Shown piece after piece: positions 8,539 to 17,711 of a stretch of DNA of 64,000 nt. Under the pieces are notes generated by a model that did no database searches, was not told the DNA's origin, and saw nothing but the letters and a program-made list of their open reading frames with translations. Each line of letters opens with the position of its first letter. Position 1 is the stretch's first letter. This DNA is from Vicinamibacteraceae bacterium (GTDB lineage Bacteria; Planctomycetota; Phycisphaerae; Phycisphaerales; UBA5793): positions 1 to 64,000 of the forward strand of contig WYBR01000090.1 of NCBI GenBank assembly GCA_011525805.1. Reading direction: 5' to 3'. The position numbers were made by a program, and so were the translations under genes.

Positions 8539-9498
8539 ATGCGCCTTTCAACGCTCTCTGTTGTCGTTGCACTCGCGTGGGTCGCCGGCCTCGCCGGCTG
8601 CCGCACGAACGAAGCCACTGGCCGCTCGCAACTGATCGTCCTCTCCGCCGAGCAGGAGATCTCGCTGGGCGAGGAGGCGATGCCGGAACTCATCAAGGAA
8701 TACGGCGGGGAGGTCTCCGACACGGTGCTGCGCGAGTACGTGCGCGACATCGGCGAGAACCTCAAGCAGCACACCGAGGCGAAGAACCCGGACCTGCCGT
8801 GGAAGTTCACCCTCCTCGACAGCGACGTGATCAACGCCTTCGCGCTGCCGGGGGGCAAGGTCTTCATGTCGCGCGGCCTGATGACGCGCATGACCAACGA
8901 GGCGCAACTCGCCGGCGTCCTCGGACACGAGATCGGGCACGTGACCGCCCAGCACGTCAACGAGCGCATCAGCCAGGCGATCACGCTGCAGGCCGGCGTC
9001 GTCGCCGCGGGACTCGGCACGCGCAAGAGCGAGAGCCCGCTGGCGCGATACATCCCGCTCGTCGTCGGCGTCGGCGGGCAGGGCTTCCTGCTCAAGTTCA
9101 GCCGCGACCAGGAGAGCGAGGCGGACCACCTCGGCATGCGCTACATGGCCCGGGCGGGATATCACCCCCGCGCGCAGATGCAGGTCATGCAGATTCTCGA
9201 CGACGCGATGAAAGAGGCGGGCGGCGCCAAGGCGCCCGAGTTCCTCAGCACCCACCCCTATCCCGAGACGCGCATCGCGCGCATCCGCGACAATTTGCGC
9301 AACATCTACTCCAACGCCGACAGCAATCCCAATCTCGACTTCCACGAGGCGCGCTTCCAGCGCATCGCCCGTCCCCGCCTCGACGCGATCGAAGCGGAAA
9401 AGCGCAAGGCGATGGGAGATGAGGCCCGCGAGGATGTCCTGGTGGCGGCGCTGCTCGCCAATCCGCAGGTGTGGTGCGCCCATTGCCGCGCAGAATAG
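8539..9498 (+). CDS. M48-family metallopeptidase lipoprotein
   Basis: The product is 319 residues, from the ATG at 8539 behind GGGAGGA. It has a lipoprotein signal (VVVALAWVAGLAGC). The zinc motif HEIGH lies in GVLGHEIGHVTAQHVNERI and the third ligand in SRDQESEADHLGMRYM. AFALPGGKVFMSRGLM and FLSTHPYPETRIARI are typical of the LoiP/BepA (YfgC) branch. These act in the periplasm on misassembled outer-membrane proteins; that role here is inferred. The C-terminus (about 280-319) is specific and has no TPR. The downstream neighbour is convergent. Confidence 0.9.
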   Translation: MRLSTLSVVVALAWVAGLAGCRTNEATGRSQLIVLSAEQEISLGEEAMPELIKEYGGEVSDTVLREYVRDIGENLKQHTEAKNPDLPWKFTLLDSDVINAFALPGGKVFMSRGLMTRMTNEAQLAGVLGHEIGHVTAQHVNERISQAITLQAGVVAAGLGTRKSESPLARYIPLVVGVGGQGFLLKFSRDQESEADHLGMRYMARAGYHPRAQMQVMQILDDAMKEAGGAKAPEFLSTHPYPETRIARIRDNLRNIYSNADSNPNLDFHEARFQRIARPRLDAIEAEKRKAMGDEAREDVLVAALLANPQVWCAHCRAE

Positions 9499-9502
9499 GA
9501 CT

Positions 9503-9581
9503 GGGCGCGCCGCGTTGAGCGACGCCCGGCGGTAGTCGGGTAGGTCGGGCCCGCTGCATTGAGCGGGGCCCGGCAGTCGGG
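9503..9581. repeat. Two tandem hairpin repeats between convergent genes
   Basis: Copy 1 (9503-9540) and copy 2 (9547-9581) share the frame GGGC..CGC, TTGAGCG, GCCCGGC, AGTCGGG. Each folds on itself; in copy 2 GGGCCCGCT pairs with AGCGGGGCCC. They lie between the M48 gene (ends 9498) and the M19 gene (ends 9667), where a bidirectional terminator would be expected. Confidence 0.7.
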
Positions 9582-9666
9582 CGAGTGTTTGCGGTATCGA
9601 TTGGCGCCTCGCGCAGCGCACAGCGACCTCCGGGCCGGCGCAGAGCCGTGGCCCGACTGACCACGC

Positions 9667-10683
9667 TCACGCCTCTTGGGGAAGCGAGCGGCTGAGGTAG
9701 CGCATCCAGTTTTCGAAGCGGAACCCGGCCAACTGATCCTCGCTCCAGCCGCGCGCCCGCAGCGCTTCGATGAGGCGCGTCAGGTCGCGCGGCGCGTTGA
9801 TTCCCTCCGGCAGGCGGTCGGCGCCGAAGCCGCCGTCCATGTCGCTGCCCAGCGCCACCACGTCGGCGCGGCCGGCGATCTCGACGATGCGCTCGACGTG
9901 GGCGATCGTCTCGTCGATCGTGGCGCGGCGCGTCTCACCCTGCGGCGAAAGGAAGAGGCTGAAGAGGTTGAGGCCGATGACGCCCCCGCGCTCCGCTATG
10001 GCGCGAATGAGATCGTCGGGCAGGTTGCGCTGGCTGTGACCCAGCGCCAGCGCGCGGCAGTTCGAGTGGCTGGCCACCACCGGCCCGTACGCGAGGTCGA
10101 GGAGTTGCCACGCCGCCTCGTCGGCGAGGTGGGAGAGGTCGTGAATCATGCCGAGTTGATCGAGCACGCGGATGAGCGTTCGTCCGGCCTGTGTCAGCGG
10201 CCCGGGCGCCGCGTTGCCGCCGGCGTAGCGCGACCCGCGCGCCCACGTCAGGCCGACCACCCGCACACCCTGTTCGAACCACCATTCCGTTTCGTCGGGA
10301 GTGCGAATGGGATCGGCCCCCTCCATGAGGATGATCGCGGTGGCGCCGCTGCCCGCGGCCTGCAGTTCACCGCGCGTGCGCGCGAGGCGGAGATCGCCCG
10401 CGTCCGCGAGTCGGGCGTAGAGGCGGCGCTGGGCCAACGCAGAGTTGAGGGCGGCGTCGTCCTCAACCGTGGCGTAGCCGCAAGGGCCCGTGGTACCCAA
10501 GCCCGTATACAAGGTCGCGAGGAAGTGGCTGACCGCGCCCTCGCGCAGACTCGGAAGGGTGATCGAGGGGGGCTGGGGCGGGCCGGCGGCCTTCGCCAGA
10601 GGCGAGCGCAAGTCGCGCCCTTCCAACGCCATGCACGCGAGATCGAGGTGGCCGTCAAACCAGGAGGGGGACGTCTCGGGCAT
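9667..10683 (-). CDS. Membrane dipeptidase (peptidase M19 family)
   Basis: The product is 338 residues from the ATG at 10683; the frame extends upstream, but M19 similarity begins here. Zinc ligands are visible as DGHLDL near the N-terminus, the bridging glutamate in ILMEGADPI, a histidine in DLSHLADEAAWQLLDL and another in VVASHSNCRAL, followed by DVVALGSDMDGGFG. The family hydrolyses dipeptides, including D-configured ones. No signal peptide is seen in the short leader, so it is probably cytoplasmic. The 5' end faces the candidate RNA and rny on the other strand. Confidence 0.9.
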   Translation of the reverse strand: MPETSPSWFDGHLDLACMALEGRDLRSPLAKAAGPPQPPSITLPSLREGAVSHFLATLYTGLGTTGPCGYATVEDDAALNSALAQRRLYARLADAGDLRLARTRGELQAAGSGATAIILMEGADPIRTPDETEWWFEQGVRVVGLTWARGSRYAGGNAAPGPLTQAGRTLIRVLDQLGMIHDLSHLADEAAWQLLDLAYGPVVASHSNCRALALGHSQRNLPDDLIRAIAERGGVIGLNLFSLFLSPQGETRRATIDETIAHVERIVEIAGRADVVALGSDMDGGFGADRLPEGINAPRDLTRLIEALRARGWSEDQLAGFRFENWMRYLSRSLPQEA

Positions 10684-10759
10684 GGGGGTCGGGTCGGCGG
10701 AGGGGGGGAAAGAGACCAGACGGGTCGCTGACAACCATAGAACCTGTTGCGAACGAAAG

Positions 10760-10788
10760 TTGCCGATTTCGGGGAGATGGCCTAGATT
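10760..10788 (+). promoter_or_regulatory. Sigma-70-like promoter upstream of candidate RNA
   Basis: TTGCCG (10760-10765), a 17-base spacer and TAGATT (10783-10788). A start near 10794 would put transcription just before a run of hairpins, with no reading frame before the terminator. Confidence 0.5.
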
Positions 10789-10793
10789 TAGGG

Positions 10794-10986
10794 ACAAGGG
10801 TCGATGTGAGCGTGGGAAGGACGCTCGACCCGCAACCAGGCACTTCGCCTGGTGGTCAAGTTACTGTGTGACGGCTGGTTGTGCTCTTCGCCGCAGTGTT
10901 GGCAGTCTGCGGCGGACGGCCCCCGCCTGATGAATCCTGGTGCAGCGGGAGCGCCGGCCGCGTCACGTTCAGCGGCGCTCCCTTTT
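10794..10986 (+). ncRNA. Candidate structured RNA or long attenuated leader ahead of rny
   Basis: Between the M19 gene and rny (10684-11206) there is no plausible coding frame, but four hairpins follow each other: 10798-10831 (GGGTC/GACCC with GAGCGT/ACGCTC), 10836-10852 (CCAGGC/GCCTGG), 10889-10914 (CGCCGCAG/CTGCGGCG) and a terminator at 10947-10986. A promoter-like pair lies just upstream. The length is about 190 nt. It was compared from memory with the 6S, tmRNA, RNase P, SRP, TPP, B12 and c-di-GMP motifs and fits none. It may be a free small RNA, or a leader that controls rny, whose start is 220 bp further on. Confidence 0.45.
10947..10986 (+). terminator. Rho-independent-type terminator
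   Basis: A 10-bp stem (GGGAGCGCCG at 10947-10956, CGGCGCTCCC at 10973-10982) is followed directly by TTTT. No coding gene on the plus strand ends before it, which is why an RNA gene or attenuator is proposed. Confidence 0.7.
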
Positions 10987-11206
10987 CCCCGACGATGATC
11001 CGTTTCGACGAGATGGTTCTGAATGAGGGTCCGCGAGACAGACTGAGATGAGCCCGCCGTTCGGGGCCCAACCGATTCTCGTCAATCTGCACAGGTCGTT
11101 TTGTCAGGCGACCGAAGACCAGTCCCACCTGTGACCACCGGGCGTCATTCCGGCGCGCTGTCGTTCGCCCCTGCCGGCGGCGACACGCCGGCTGAAAGGA
11201 CTCACG

Positions 11207-12799
11207 GTGGCACTCATCACCTGGACACTGGCGGAGATCGGCGCCGGGACGCTCATCGGCAGCGCCCTCGCCGCCCTCATCGCGGGGATCGGACTCGGCG
11301 TCGCCGCGATCCAGATCTTCACCCGCAACACCATCCGCGCCGCGCGAGACGAGGCCCGGCGAATCGCCGAGAACGCCCAGCGCGAGGCGGAAACGGCCAG
11401 AGAGAAGATCATCCTCGATGCCGAGCGCAAGACCATCGAGCGCCGCCAGCAACTGGATGCCGAATCCAACAAGACCCGCGAGGAACTCCGCGAGCAGGAG
11501 CGGCGCCTCGCCAAGCGCGAAGACCTCCTCGACCGCAAACTGGAGACCCTTGACGTCAAGGAGCGCCACCTCGACGAGCGGGCCAAGGCGATCGACCGGC
11601 AGGAGAAGGCCGCGGCAGAGACGGTCCGGCGGACCGAGGAGGTTCTCGAAGAGCAGAAGAACGTCCTCTCCCAGGTTTCCGGCCTGTCGCGCGAGCAGGC
11701 CAAGGAGATGCTCCTCCAGCGGATCGAGGATGAGTGCCGTCAGGAAGTCAACCAGATCGCGCTGAAGCGTTACGCGGAACTCGAAGAGGGGGCGCGGTCC
11801 AAGGCGCAGGAAGTGCTCCTCATGGCCATCCAGCGCTACGCGGGGGAATTCGCAACCGAGACGACGGTGCGCAGCGTCGCCATTCCCTCGGACGACATGA
11901 AGGGCCGCATCATCGGCCGCGAGGGCCGCAACATCCGCGCCATCGAGCGGGCCACGGGGGTGGACGTGCTCGTCGACGATACGCCGGGCGTGATCAGCGT
12001 CTCGTGCTTCGACAAGGTTCGCCAGACCATCGCGGTCGAATCGCTCCAGAAACTGCTCGAAGACGGCCGCATCCACCCGACGCGCATCGACGAGATCGTC
12101 GCCTCCGTGCAGAAGGACGTCGAGGAGCGCATCGTCCGCTACGGTCGGGATGCGGTGAACGAAGTCAAACTCGGCGGGCTGCATCCCAAGATCGTCGAGG
12201 CGATGGGTAAACTGCACTTCCGCACGTCGTACGGGCAGAACATGCTTCGGCACTCGATCGAGGTCGCGTTCCTCTGCCAGATCATCGCGGACCAACTCGG
12301 CCTCGACGGCGAGGCGGCGCGCCGGGCCGGATTCCTCCACGACATCGGCAAGGCGATGGACCACGAGCAGCAGGGCACGCACCCCAAACTCGGCATGGAC
12401 TTCTGCCGCAAGTACGGCGAGCGCGAGGAGGTGCTCAACGCGGTGGGCGGGCACCACGGCGACATCCCCGCCACCACACCCTATACGCCGATCGTCATGG
12501 CCGCCGACGCCGTGAGCGGCGCCCGCCCCGGCGCGCGGCGCGACTCGATGGAGCAGTACATCCAGCGCCTCGTGCAACTTGAGGAGATCGCCAAGGAGAA
12601 CGAAGGCGTAGCGGAGGCGTACGCCATCCAGGCCGGCCGCGAGGTGCGCGTCATCGTCGATGCGCAGAGGGTGAGCGACGCGGACGCCTTCGGGATCGCG
12701 CGGAACATCGCCCACCGCGTCTCCGCCGAGATGACCTTCCCCGGCGAGATCAAGGTGACGGTCCTGCGCGAGACGCGCGCGATCGAGTACGCGACGTAA
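11207..12799 (+). CDS. rny: Ribonuclease Y
   Basis: The product is 530 residues, normal for RNase Y, the membrane-bound endoribonuclease that starts mRNA decay. It begins at a GTG (11207) after GAAAGGA. Order: an N-terminal membrane helix (ALAALIAGIGLGVAAIQIF), a long charged coiled coil to about residue 200, a KH RNA-binding domain (IPSDDMKGRIIGREGRNIRAIE, near 225-245) and an HD metal phosphodiesterase domain (LRHSIEVAFLCQIIADQL, RAGFLHDIGKAMDHE). The C-terminal segment FPGEIKVTVLRETRAIEYA is characteristic. Upstream lies the candidate RNA; downstream a DUF1294 gene begins 47 bp later. Confidence 0.97.
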   Translation: MALITWTLAEIGAGTLIGSALAALIAGIGLGVAAIQIFTRNTIRAARDEARRIAENAQREAETAREKIILDAERKTIERRQQLDAESNKTREELREQERRLAKREDLLDRKLETLDVKERHLDERAKAIDRQEKAAAETVRRTEEVLEEQKNVLSQVSGLSREQAKEMLLQRIEDECRQEVNQIALKRYAELEEGARSKAQEVLLMAIQRYAGEFATETTVRSVAIPSDDMKGRIIGREGRNIRAIERATGVDVLVDDTPGVISVSCFDKVRQTIAVESLQKLLEDGRIHPTRIDEIVASVQKDVEERIVRYGRDAVNEVKLGGLHPKIVEAMGKLHFRTSYGQNMLRHSIEVAFLCQIIADQLGLDGEAARRAGFLHDIGKAMDHEQQGTHPKLGMDFCRKYGEREEVLNAVGGHHGDIPATTPYTPIVMAADAVSGARPGARRDSMEQYIQRLVQLEEIAKENEGVAEAYAIQAGREVRVIVDAQRVSDADAFGIARNIAHRVSAEMTFPGEIKVTVLRETRAIEYAT

Positions 12800-12846
12800 G
12801 ATGCTCTCGCACGGCGCGGGCCGCTTGCCCGCGAGAAGGGCGCTTG

Positions 12847-13236
12847 ATGCGGCTCATCGAACGGCATCGGAAGGCGGCGATCTGGGCGGGCGGGCTGACC
12901 CTGTTCGCCCTGGCGGCCTCGATCACGCTGCACTTCCTTCCGCCCGAGGCGCCGGCCCTGCTCGTGTGGTTCATCGCCGTCAACGTCGTCGCCGCCGGCG
13001 CGTTCATCTACGACAAGCAGGCGAGCCGCCGCAACGATCCGGGGCGCCGCATCCCCGAACTCGCACTTCTCTGGATGTGCCTCATCGGCGGGAGCGTCGG
13101 CGGAATCGTGGTGATGCTCGGCCGTCGGCACAAGACCATCGATCCCCAGTTCCGTTTCGTCCTGGGCATCATCGTCGGCATTCAGATCGGAGCGTTTCTC
13201 TTCTGGCTCTGGAGCCGGCTCACCGGCGCGTCGTAG
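12847..13236 (+). CDS. DUF1294 membrane protein
   Basis: The product is 129 residues with three or four hydrophobic segments (AAIWAGGLTLFALAASITL, ALLVWFIAVNVVAAGAFIY, LLWMCLIGGSVGGIVVML, FVLGIIVGIQIGAFLFWLW). The family pattern YDKQAS, RIPELALL, LIGGSVGG and RRHKT with a following F is visible. Function of the family is unknown. An in-frame TTG sits just upstream at 12844; ATG was preferred. It lies between rny and the DinB gene on the same strand and may be cotranscribed. Confidence 0.85.
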   Translation: MRLIERHRKAAIWAGGLTLFALAASITLHFLPPEAPALLVWFIAVNVVAAGAFIYDKQASRRNDPGRRIPELALLWMCLIGGSVGGIVVMLGRRHKTIDPQFRFVLGIIVGIQIGAFLFWLWSRLTGAS

Positions 13237-13256
13237 CCGCGCAGGAGGACTTCGCC

Positions 13257-13814
13257 ATGAACACCACCGCCGCCGCCTCAGCCCAGCCGCGCCTCGAACT
13301 CGCCGACCCCCAGGCCTACATCCGGCGCCAGGTCGGGTTGGTCGGCGATCGCAATCCACTGGAGATCCTCGCGCAGACGCCCGACACAATCGATCGGCTC
13401 ATTGAAGGCCGCGACGCGACGTTGCTCCAGCGCCGCCCCTTTGAGGGCAAGTGGACACCCGGCGAGGTCATCGGCCACCTCATCGACGTCGAATGGACCT
13501 ACGGCTTCCGGGCCCGCATGATCGTCGCGCACGACCGTCCGGCGCTGCTGGGCATGGACCAGGACCTCTGGGTGGCGGCGCAGCGCTACAGCGCCCGCTG
13601 TGCCGCGGACCTCGCGAAGTCCTTCCGCGCGATGCGCGGCGTCAACCTCGACTTCTGGCGAGCGCTCACGGAAACAGAGCTCGATCGCTTCGGAGAGCAC
13701 GCGGAGCGCGGGCACGAATCGCTGCGCCACATCCGCGTGCTCCTCGCGGGCCACGACCTGTGGCACCTCGACCAGTTGAAGCGATACGTTGAGGCGGCGG
13801 CGAAAATGGACTGA
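13257..13814 (+). CDS. DinB/YfiT-family putative metalloenzyme
   Basis: The product is 185 residues from an ATG eight bases after AGGAGG. The fold is a four-helix bundle with a three-histidine metal site: one in GEVIGHLIDVEWTYGFRARM and two in LLAGHDLWHLDQLKRYV. KWTPGEVIGHL matches the usual N-terminal part. Members include thiol-dependent S-transferases (bacillithiol, mycothiol) and many of unknown substrate. No thiol-biosynthesis genes are adjacent, so the substrate is open. Confidence 0.85.
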   Translation: MNTTAAASAQPRLELADPQAYIRRQVGLVGDRNPLEILAQTPDTIDRLIEGRDATLLQRRPFEGKWTPGEVIGHLIDVEWTYGFRARMIVAHDRPALLGMDQDLWVAAQRYSARCAADLAKSFRAMRGVNLDFWRALTETELDRFGEHAERGHESLRHIRVLLAGHDLWHLDQLKRYVEAAAKMD

Positions 13815-13881
13815 GATCGGGCCTCGGGCGCCGGCGCGAGGGGTCGATACCACGTCGCCAAGCCGTGAGCGGCAACGCCGC

Positions 13882-14523
13882 TTACTCGTCCACGTACTCC
13901 CACACCACGACGTCGACGCGCTTGCGCCCCCACTGCCGCGCGACCTCGTGCGTCGGGTAGAGGACGTCGAGGCGGTTGCCCTTGATGGCCCCGCCGCGAT
14001 CGAGCACGGGCGTGGGCAGGTTGTCGTTGTAGCCCGGCACGCTCAGCAGCGTGCCGAACTTGAACCGCTTGTCCGCGGCGACGAGTTTCCCGCCGTTGGT
14101 CATGACGGAATACCCGCTCGCGGTGATGCCGTCGTCGAAGGGGGCGCAACTGCGCCAGTCGGGGCTGTAAGCGGTCACGATCATGCTGATGGTCTTGACG
14201 GGGCGGATGGGGCGACCGTCGAAGTAACGGATGTCCGAGGGCCGGGCGTCGACCGGCCGCTCCTCAATCACGGTGAGTTCAGGCGCGGGAGCCGACTCAA
14301 CGCGCGTGGCGGGCGTCGTCACTGGTGCTGCCGCGGCAGGAATTGCATTCCCGGAGCGCGCCACCTGGAGCAGGCCGGTGTGCGAGTGAGCCTGACCATC
14401 CTGAAATACGAGCAGGCCCGCGCCGACGCCGACAAAAGCGGTCAGAGCGCAGATCGCGGGAAGCACGACTCCCGCGGCATGAGTGGACTGACGGCGCAGC
14501 CAGGGCTTGAGACGAGTCTTCAC
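13882..14523 (-). CDS. 3D-domain protein, putative cell-wall lytic enzyme
   Basis: The product is 213 residues. An N-terminal membrane anchor or signal (AAGVVLPAICALTAFVGVGAGLLVF) is followed by a low-complexity proline/alanine linker and a 3D domain: TAYSPDWRSCAPFDDGITASG, KLVAADKRFKFGTLLSVPGY and PVLDRGGAIKGNRLDV, with the three conserved aspartates. The fold is shared with MltA-type lytic transglycosylases and YuiC, which cleave peptidoglycan glycan strands. Likely periplasmic. Convergent with the DinB gene. Confidence 0.88.
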   Translation of the reverse strand: MKTRLKPWLRRQSTHAAGVVLPAICALTAFVGVGAGLLVFQDGQAHSHTGLLQVARSGNAIPAAAAPVTTPATRVESAPAPELTVIEERPVDARPSDIRYFDGRPIRPVKTISMIVTAYSPDWRSCAPFDDGITASGYSVMTNGGKLVAADKRFKFGTLLSVPGYNDNLPTPVLDRGGAIKGNRLDVLYPTHEVARQWGRKRVDVVVWEYVDE

Positions 14524-14909
14524 TTGTTGTCACTCCGTATGCCAACCAGCGGTCAGGGCCGATCCCATCCCTGGGCGGCGAGAACCACACCGGTCCGTCG
14601 GTGAGTGACCAAGACTACCACCACACGATCAACAGGCCAGAAAACAGGGGTGAATCCACGTTCGATGAGGGCCGGCTGAAGCGCCTGCAACGACTTTAAC
14701 GATTGGGAAATGTACCGCCGGACCGGGCCAGAGGCAAGCGGTCACTTCCGGCAGACGGCCCGAACGTTATCGGAGCCGGCCCGAACCCGGCTCCGTGGCG
14801 CTCGAATCGACACAAAGTCGGCCCCGCGCGAGTCATCGCGGGCGGAAGTCGATCCGGCGCGTCCGGTGGGCGTTTGGCCTCCACACGTCCGGAGAGCACG
14901 CGTCCGGCG
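14524..14909. other. Intergenic; one short hairpin, no gene seen
   Basis: The gap separates the 3D-domain gene from the M14 peptidase gene, both on the minus strand. It contains an 8-bp stem (14772-14779 with 14787-14794, loop 7) that could end the M14 transcript, though no T-run follows. Nothing else was identified. Confidence 0.4.
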
Positions 14910-17555
14910 TCACTGCACCACCGTCCGCACAACATTGCTCGTGCGACCCTGCTGGGCGGCCTGGAAGAAGACCGTCACGTCGTGAACGTTGGGAATCGGC
15001 AGGCTCCATCGCGCCACGCCCTGGCTGGACGCGCGGACCGCGTTGCCGGCCTGCACGGGCTGGGCGAGATCGAGCGTGATCCCCAGCGGCGGCACGATCG
15101 TCGTCCCGTAGCCGCGCAGGCTGTAGACGAGGTACGTCAGGCCTCCGGGCGTGGCGCGCATCACCTCGAACTCGCCGCGCTCGCCGCCCGCGAGCGGGCC
15201 GACCGCGAGGATCGGGAACGGATCGCATCGCGCCGCCTCAATGACCACGCCGTCCACACCCGCCTCGACGATGCTCTGCGGATTGGCGTCGTTGGCGGTG
15301 AAGCGGATCGCCATGGTCGAGGTCATGTTGATTCCGGCAGCGTCGAGGTCGGCCTGGGTGATCGTGTGCGTCCTCCAGGCGAGCCCGCCATTGCTCGCAT
15401 GGCGGATGACTTCCCGCCACGGCCCTTCGAGTCCGCTGCTGCTCATCTCGACGAGGAGCATGTCGGCGCCGCTCTCGTTCGTGAGGTTGAGGTAGTAGAA
15501 GTACGAGACGCTCGCCCCTCCGCTCGAAAGGTCGAAGATCGGCGAAGTGAGCGTGACGGAGCCGTTGTCCACGTCGGTGTTGCCGGGTTCATTCTGGGTG
15601 AGGAAGGCCCGGCCGCTTCCGTCGCCGTCTGTTTCAGGGTCGTAGGCCCAGTTCGGATCGTTGACGGGCGCGCCGCGCTGCCACTGCCCGCCGGTGGCGC
15701 CGTTGATCGACGTCGTCCAGCCGTGATCGGTCTCGAAGTTGTCGGCGAAGACGGTTGAGACGCCGGTCGCGGAAAGGGCCGAGTAGGTGTCAACAGGCGC
15801 GCCGGGCGGGCTGACCACCTCGACGCCGTTGATGTCCTCCGCGCTGAGCCAGAACGCCACGCGCTCGCCGCACTCGGTGAGCGGAAAGACGGCGAGATAC
15901 CCTTCAGAGCCGAGGCGAACGAGCGGGCTGATCTCGTAGGGTCCGCCGATCGGACCGTAGTGCAGCATGGCCGTCTCGGGCCGCAGCGCGCCGGGCTCAA
16001 GTTCGCGAATGGTCAGCGCAAAGCGGTCCAGGCGGGGATGGATCACCGAGGGCAGTCCGCCGGGAAACTCGAACGCGATGAGAGTGCGGCTGAGCGCAAC
16101 GTCGACGACGGTCGGCGAGCCGTTTACGACCGTCACGGGCACGACGCGGCCCTGGTGCCCGGGCGCTTCGAAGAGCACGTCGTAGGTTCCGCCGGGCCAC
16201 GGAGCGTAATAGCGGCCGGTGTCGGGATTGGAAGAGTTCGTCTCGCCGAGCGAGTAGTGGACGCCCAGCGGCGTGATCGTCGCCTCCAGCGGGTTGCCGG
16301 TGCCCGCCTGCGTAACGCGGCCGGTGAGGGGCAGATGATGCTCGAGCATCCACACGATGCCCGGCCAGACGCGCTGCGCTTCAAGCACCGCGCTCTCGTA
16401 GGTCGGCTGAAACTCGCTGTGCGTCTCAATGAGGAACGCGTGCGTGCCGAGCGCGCCGGCCTGCCACTGGTAGTGCTCGCCCTCGGCGCTGGGCGCCCGG
16501 GCGTCGGTGTAGCCCGAGGCTCGGGTCAGGGCGTCCGCCTCGGCCGCGAGGTAACTCTGGAACGGATGATCGTTGCAGTTGTAAGCGTAGAGCGTCTCGC
16601 GCCCCGTCGAGTGGTAGTCGATCAGTTTGGCGAATCGCTCCGCCTGCGACCACATCATCATCGTGATCGTCTCGGCTTCGGACGCGGGGGTTGGGCCCTT
16701 GTAGGTCTCGTTGCTCGGATTGCTGCTGCCCGAGCAGGTCGCCTCCCAGCCGAGCGCGTAGTTGCGGTTCTGGTCGCAACCGACGCCTCCCTGGAAGACG
16801 CGGCGGTTTTTGCGCCACATGTTGTTCACCGTGAACACGTGGTTGTATCCGTCCGGGTTCCACACCGGCGCGATCCAGATCTCATGCGAGTCGACCAGCG
16901 CGCGGATGTTGGGATCGGCCGCGTAGCCGTTGAGCAGGTTGTCCATCGCCAGCAGGGCGATGACGGGGGTGACGAGTTCGCGCGCGTGGTGGGCGCCGAC
17001 GATCTGCACCGCCGGCTCATCTTCATCCACGCTCACGTTGTCGGAGATCTTGACGGCGTAAAGATGCCGCCCCTCGAAGGTCGGCGGGGCGCCGTAGCGG
17101 TCGTTGAGATCGACGAACTCGCAGATGGCGGGGAAGGCCGCCGCGGCGTCCTGCATCTGCGCGATCACTTCGGCGAGGTCGGGGTAGTCCGGCCCGTTGT
17201 CGCGTTGCCCGCGCCGCTGAGCGATGATGTCGCGCATCGGGCGGCCGTGCTCGATCAACGCCACGGCGCACCCCAGGCGCTCCATCTCGCGCCACTGCGC
17301 GGGGGTGATGATGAGTTCGGCGCTGCGGCCTTCGATGAGCGTCTCCTGCTCGTCAAAGCCCATCTCCCGGACGATCGCCTCCATCATCTCGGGCGAGGGG
17401 GCGGTGATGCGGACGCGGCTGAGTTCAACCTCCGGCCCAGGCGGCCCGCCGAACGCTCGTTGCGGCATCGCGAGGACTGCCGCCGCGCTCAACGCAGCGA
17501 GCACAATGGCACGAACAAACCCCAACGCCCGGCCGTCCCCTGCTGATCCCGCCAC
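14910..17555 (-). CDS. Secreted M14 zinc carboxypeptidase with multidomain tail
   Basis: The product is about 881 residues. A GTG at 17555 has AGGAG six bases upstream; an ATG at 17576 is in frame but lacks a ribosome site. A signal peptide (VLAALSAAAVLAMPQRAFG) is followed by a propeptide-like region and the catalytic domain: zinc ligands in GAHHARELVTP and IDYHSTGRETLYAY, substrate residues in WNPDGYNH and MWRKNRR, then CDQNRNYALGWEATCSGSSNPSNETYKG, and the catalytic glutamate in LIETHSEF. After about residue 400 come a carboxypeptidase-regulatory-like beta-sandwich (LTGRVTQAGTGNPLEATI), a domain with VFADNFETDHGW, and a C-terminal piece ending TSNVVRTVVQ. It should remove C-terminal residues from peptides outside the cytoplasm. 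Confidence 0.92.
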   Translation of the reverse strand: MAGSAGDGRALGFVRAIVLAALSAAAVLAMPQRAFGGPPGPEVELSRVRITAPSPEMMEAIVREMGFDEQETLIEGRSAELIITPAQWREMERLGCAVALIEHGRPMRDIIAQRRGQRDNGPDYPDLAEVIAQMQDAAAAFPAICEFVDLNDRYGAPPTFEGRHLYAVKISDNVSVDEDEPAVQIVGAHHARELVTPVIALLAMDNLLNGYAADPNIRALVDSHEIWIAPVWNPDGYNHVFTVNNMWRKNRRVFQGGVGCDQNRNYALGWEATCSGSSNPSNETYKGPTPASEAETITMMMWSQAERFAKLIDYHSTGRETLYAYNCNDHPFQSYLAAEADALTRASGYTDARAPSAEGEHYQWQAGALGTHAFLIETHSEFQPTYESAVLEAQRVWPGIVWMLEHHLPLTGRVTQAGTGNPLEATITPLGVHYSLGETNSSNPDTGRYYAPWPGGTYDVLFEAPGHQGRVVPVTVVNGSPTVVDVALSRTLIAFEFPGGLPSVIHPRLDRFALTIRELEPGALRPETAMLHYGPIGGPYEISPLVRLGSEGYLAVFPLTECGERVAFWLSAEDINGVEVVSPPGAPVDTYSALSATGVSTVFADNFETDHGWTTSINGATGGQWQRGAPVNDPNWAYDPETDGDGSGRAFLTQNEPGNTDVDNGSVTLTSPIFDLSSGGASVSYFYYLNLTNESGADMLLVEMSSSGLEGPWREVIRHASNGGLAWRTHTITQADLDAAGINMTSTMAIRFTANDANPQSIVEAGVDGVVIEAARCDPFPILAVGPLAGGERGEFEVMRATPGGLTYLVYSLRGYGTTIVPPLGITLDLAQPVQAGNAVRASSQGVARWSLPIPNVHDVTVFFQAAQQGRTSNVVRTVVQ

Positions 17556-17711
17556 GATGACTCCTGCCTTTCCCATGAGGACTCGGGCGAGCGTCGCCCC
17601 CGCTCCGGATTGGACTGTCCAACTTAAACCGGCGAAGCGGCCCGGCGATTCCCGCGTTTCCGTGTTGCTGAGCCTCCACCGCCGACCAGTCCAAAACGCC
17701 GGGCCTGCGGC

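Noticed and set aside
10794-10986. 6S RNA
   Set aside because: The length fits, but the 5' and 3' ends do not form the long closing stem with a central bubble; four separate hairpins are seen instead.
10856-12715. Open frame of 619 codons antisense to rny
   Set aside because: Same cause; rny is complete with KH and HD motifs, and the antisense product has no recognisable feature.
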